Shown one piece after another: positions 62,128 through 64,000 of a stretch of 64,000 bases of DNA (its first letter is position 1; every line of letters begins with the position of its first letter). The notes beneath the pieces were generated by a model. The model saw only the letters and a list, made by a program, of their open reading frames with translations, was not told the origin of the DNA and made no database searches. Location: NCBI GenBank assembly GCA_026413225.1, contig JAPMTP010000101.1, positions 62,001 to 126,000 of the forward strand. Reading direction: 5' to 3'. A program made the position numbers and the translations under genes. The stretch is from Otis tarda (Eukaryota; Chordata; Aves; Otidiformes; Otididae).

Positions 62128-63190
62128 CAATGACTTGACTGTCATACACCTAAGAAAGCAGACATCTGTTTTCAGCATCTTACAGTGCTTACAACACAAG
62201 GTGTTCAAGATTCAGAGCCTCACATGCACGTACCCTGCCACGCACTGCGGTGAGCGGAGTTGTTGAAGACTACGCTAAGAGCGATCGATCCTCTCCTGGA
62301 GAGGGGGATTGTCTCATATCTGCAGCAGGAGGCAGCTACTGCCAGGACTTACTTTATTTTATTCTTCGGCTGCTTTACCTTTTTCTGGTCTCTCCAGCTT
62401 CAGCTGCGGCGGCTCCCGTCCACAGCCAGTAAGCGTCCGGCCGCGGTCCTGCCTTTTCGCCCGTGCCACTAGGACAATGAGGACAAATGCGCCCCTGCAA
62501 ACCTGAGCCAGATGCAGTCGACAACATCCCCGGACAGGAACTGACAACCCCAGTCCTTAGTGCTGCCTCTGGGAGAGGAAAAAAACAACCGTTATCCACA
62601 GCGATGACTGTAGCTCTCCTCAGGCAGGAATGCCTCCTTCTGCAAGAGCTGCCAGAGACGCTGCTCTTTCCCTCAATTCATGCTAATGGCACCTGCATTT
62701 AGGGAGAATATTGCGTGTTTAGAGAGCGTTGAGGCCAGTGGTGCTGTTAAAACAGAGTTTAGAGCCATTCTGTAGCTACAGAACAGACTTCAGGGGAGAG
62801 GCTGGAGCTAGGTGCAGCTGCACGGGGTGAGTGTGGCTGAAGGAGTTTTGCCGAGTCAGTAAGGCACCCAGCGCCTTTGCCAGGAGCTGGCCCGACAGTG
62901 CCAACTCTGACTCGCTGTCAGCCTACTGCACTGGTGGATTGAAACTGTCCTGACGCTCTCAGGAAGACATGCCCCAAGCAGCACCATGTCCCGAGGCTGC
63001 AGCCCCACAGTGTACACCAGGCCATCGCAATGGCCCCCCCATGGCTCCTCGGGCCCCAGCCCGCAGCTACAGCCGTGCCCCTGCTGTGTAACCTGCTTCT
63101 GTGGACTCTGACAACTGGTCACCAAGTACAAAGGACTGCAAACACAGCCACGAGTGCAAAAGAGATACCGAGCATTTACTTGTGACTGTG

Positions 63191-63197
63191 TATAAAT
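63191..63197 (+). promoter_or_regulatory. TATA-like site in block 3
   Basis: GTGTATAAATCCTGGG in a non-purine-biased context near the right end of block 3. It may be a core-promoter remnant of a retroelement or simply chance. No downstream gene is seen. Confidence 0.15.
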
Positions 63198-63265
63198 CCT
63201 GGGAGTCCACTATGAGGCTCTGTGCCTGTATCCTCACCCTTCCCCTGAGACAATTCAGTAGTCCT

Positions 63266-64000
63266 TACCAGAGGAGAATATACAGAAAACAAAAATACAC
63301 CCATGAGGGACAGAACACAGGAACAGAAAGAGACAAATAAAAAAAGGAGAAAGACTGAAGAGCAGATAAACTAAGGTGCAGGGAAAATAACAGTGGAATG
63401 GATAAATCAGTAAAAAAGGGATGACAAGCCCTGCTGGGACGTGGCAGAAGAAAAACAGGGTCAGTGACCAGGATGGACAAAAAGAGGGATAAAAAAAAGC
63501 AGAGAGCAAAACAAACAGGTCAAGAGAAAATGCATGCGAGAAATAAGGGAAGAAGGGAGGGGAAAAACAGGTAACAAGCCAGATAAAAGGACAGAAAAAA
63601 GAGACATGCACAGATCAGAACAAAGAGAGGGAGAAAGAAAACACAAGCGTGGACTACAAGATAAGAAAAAAGCCAGGGAGTAGTACAGAGGGGGATAACG
63701 GGACATTAAGCTACAAAACAGGACACAGCAAGGAATGACAGCACAGAAGATATGGAGATATAGAAACCAAAAGTCAGAGGGAGGATGAAAGACAGCATAT
63801 GATAAAAAGGAAAAGGAAATAGGGCAGAGAGGGAGAAAGAAACATTAGAGAGCAGACAGAGGAGGAGAGCTGCAGGATCAAGGCAGAGATATGAAAGAAG
63901 AAACAGAAAAAAATATTGCAGGGCAGGGGGGCAAAGAAAGACAGGAGAAAGGAGAGAGCAATATACGAAACAGATGAGGCAGAGGGAACCAGACAACAGG
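63266..64000. repeat. Diverged purine-rich satellite-like DNA to window end
   Basis: A/G-rich + strand with words such as GGGACAGAACACAGG, GAAATAGGGCAGAGAGGG and AGAACAAAGAGAGGG. No period is obvious by eye and no gene is seen. Minus-strand frames here (81-118 codons, F/L/S/P-rich) are composition shadows. Confidence 0.6.

Larger units (their letters stand above)
61990..63265. other. GC-balanced block 3 (unidentified)
   Basis: About 1.28 kb of balanced or GC-rich sequence between purine-rich stretches. It contains a C-run (63031-63038), a TATAAAT at 63191-63197 and a polypyrimidine patch at 62062-62127. Open frames are short (up to 91 codons) and have no recognisable domain. It could be a decayed retroelement, unique DNA, or remains of an exon-bearing segment. 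I do not identify it. Confidence 0.5.

Overview
This window looks like non-coding satellite DNA from a bird genome. I find no protein-coding gene, tRNA, rRNA or CRISPR array that I can support. The bird assignment is from memory: the sequence at about 60348-61247 matches, on the minus strand, a long terminal repeat (LTR) that I associate with many avian genomes. The species and chromosome cannot be read from the window.

Region 1 (1-58484) is one head-to-tail tandem array of a very large satellite unit. Using the recurring motif CTAATGGCAAACTG as the boundary, there are a left partial copy, eighteen complete copies of 2840-3336 bp, one copy with a large internal deletion, and a short diverged right-hand fragment. 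The + strand is strongly purine-rich (the first 60 bases hold 31 A, 11 G, 11 C, 7 T). Units are long (L, about 3.05-3.07 kb) or short (S, about 2.84-2.90 kb), depending on a segment of about 200 bp. Unit 8787-12122 carries both forms because of a visible recombination junction. Two subfamilies are present: A (1 to about 44 kb, mostly L) and B (about 44.35 to 57.8 kb, all S, more uniform). A hybrid unit lies between them.

The 3-kb unit is itself made of a degenerate shorter module of roughly 45-90 bp (pattern GACAGA..GTAGAAAGAAA-TTTTAAAA-GCAAC..GGGCTAAGGAAAT). The same words continue, much more diverged, in the right flank. This suggests that the array arose by amplifying about 3 kb of an older monomeric satellite. 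Non-adjacent near-identical units, dimer blocks and mosaic units show repeated unequal exchange or conversion.

Region 2 (58485-64000) is the array edge and flank. Old purine-rich satellite-like DNA alternates with three blocks of balanced composition: about 58925-59533 (unidentified; minus-strand TATA box and splice-donor-like site), 60348-61247 (solo avian-type LTR, minus strand), and about 61990-63265 (unidentified).

Nearly all open frames are shadows of repeat composition. Minus-strand frames are F/L/S/C-rich because the strand is polypyrimidine; plus-strand frames are K/N/E/R-rich. They open and close with homopolymer length. The most notable content is the higher-order satellite: its layered structure, its recombination junctions and an apparently invariant 81-bp core.
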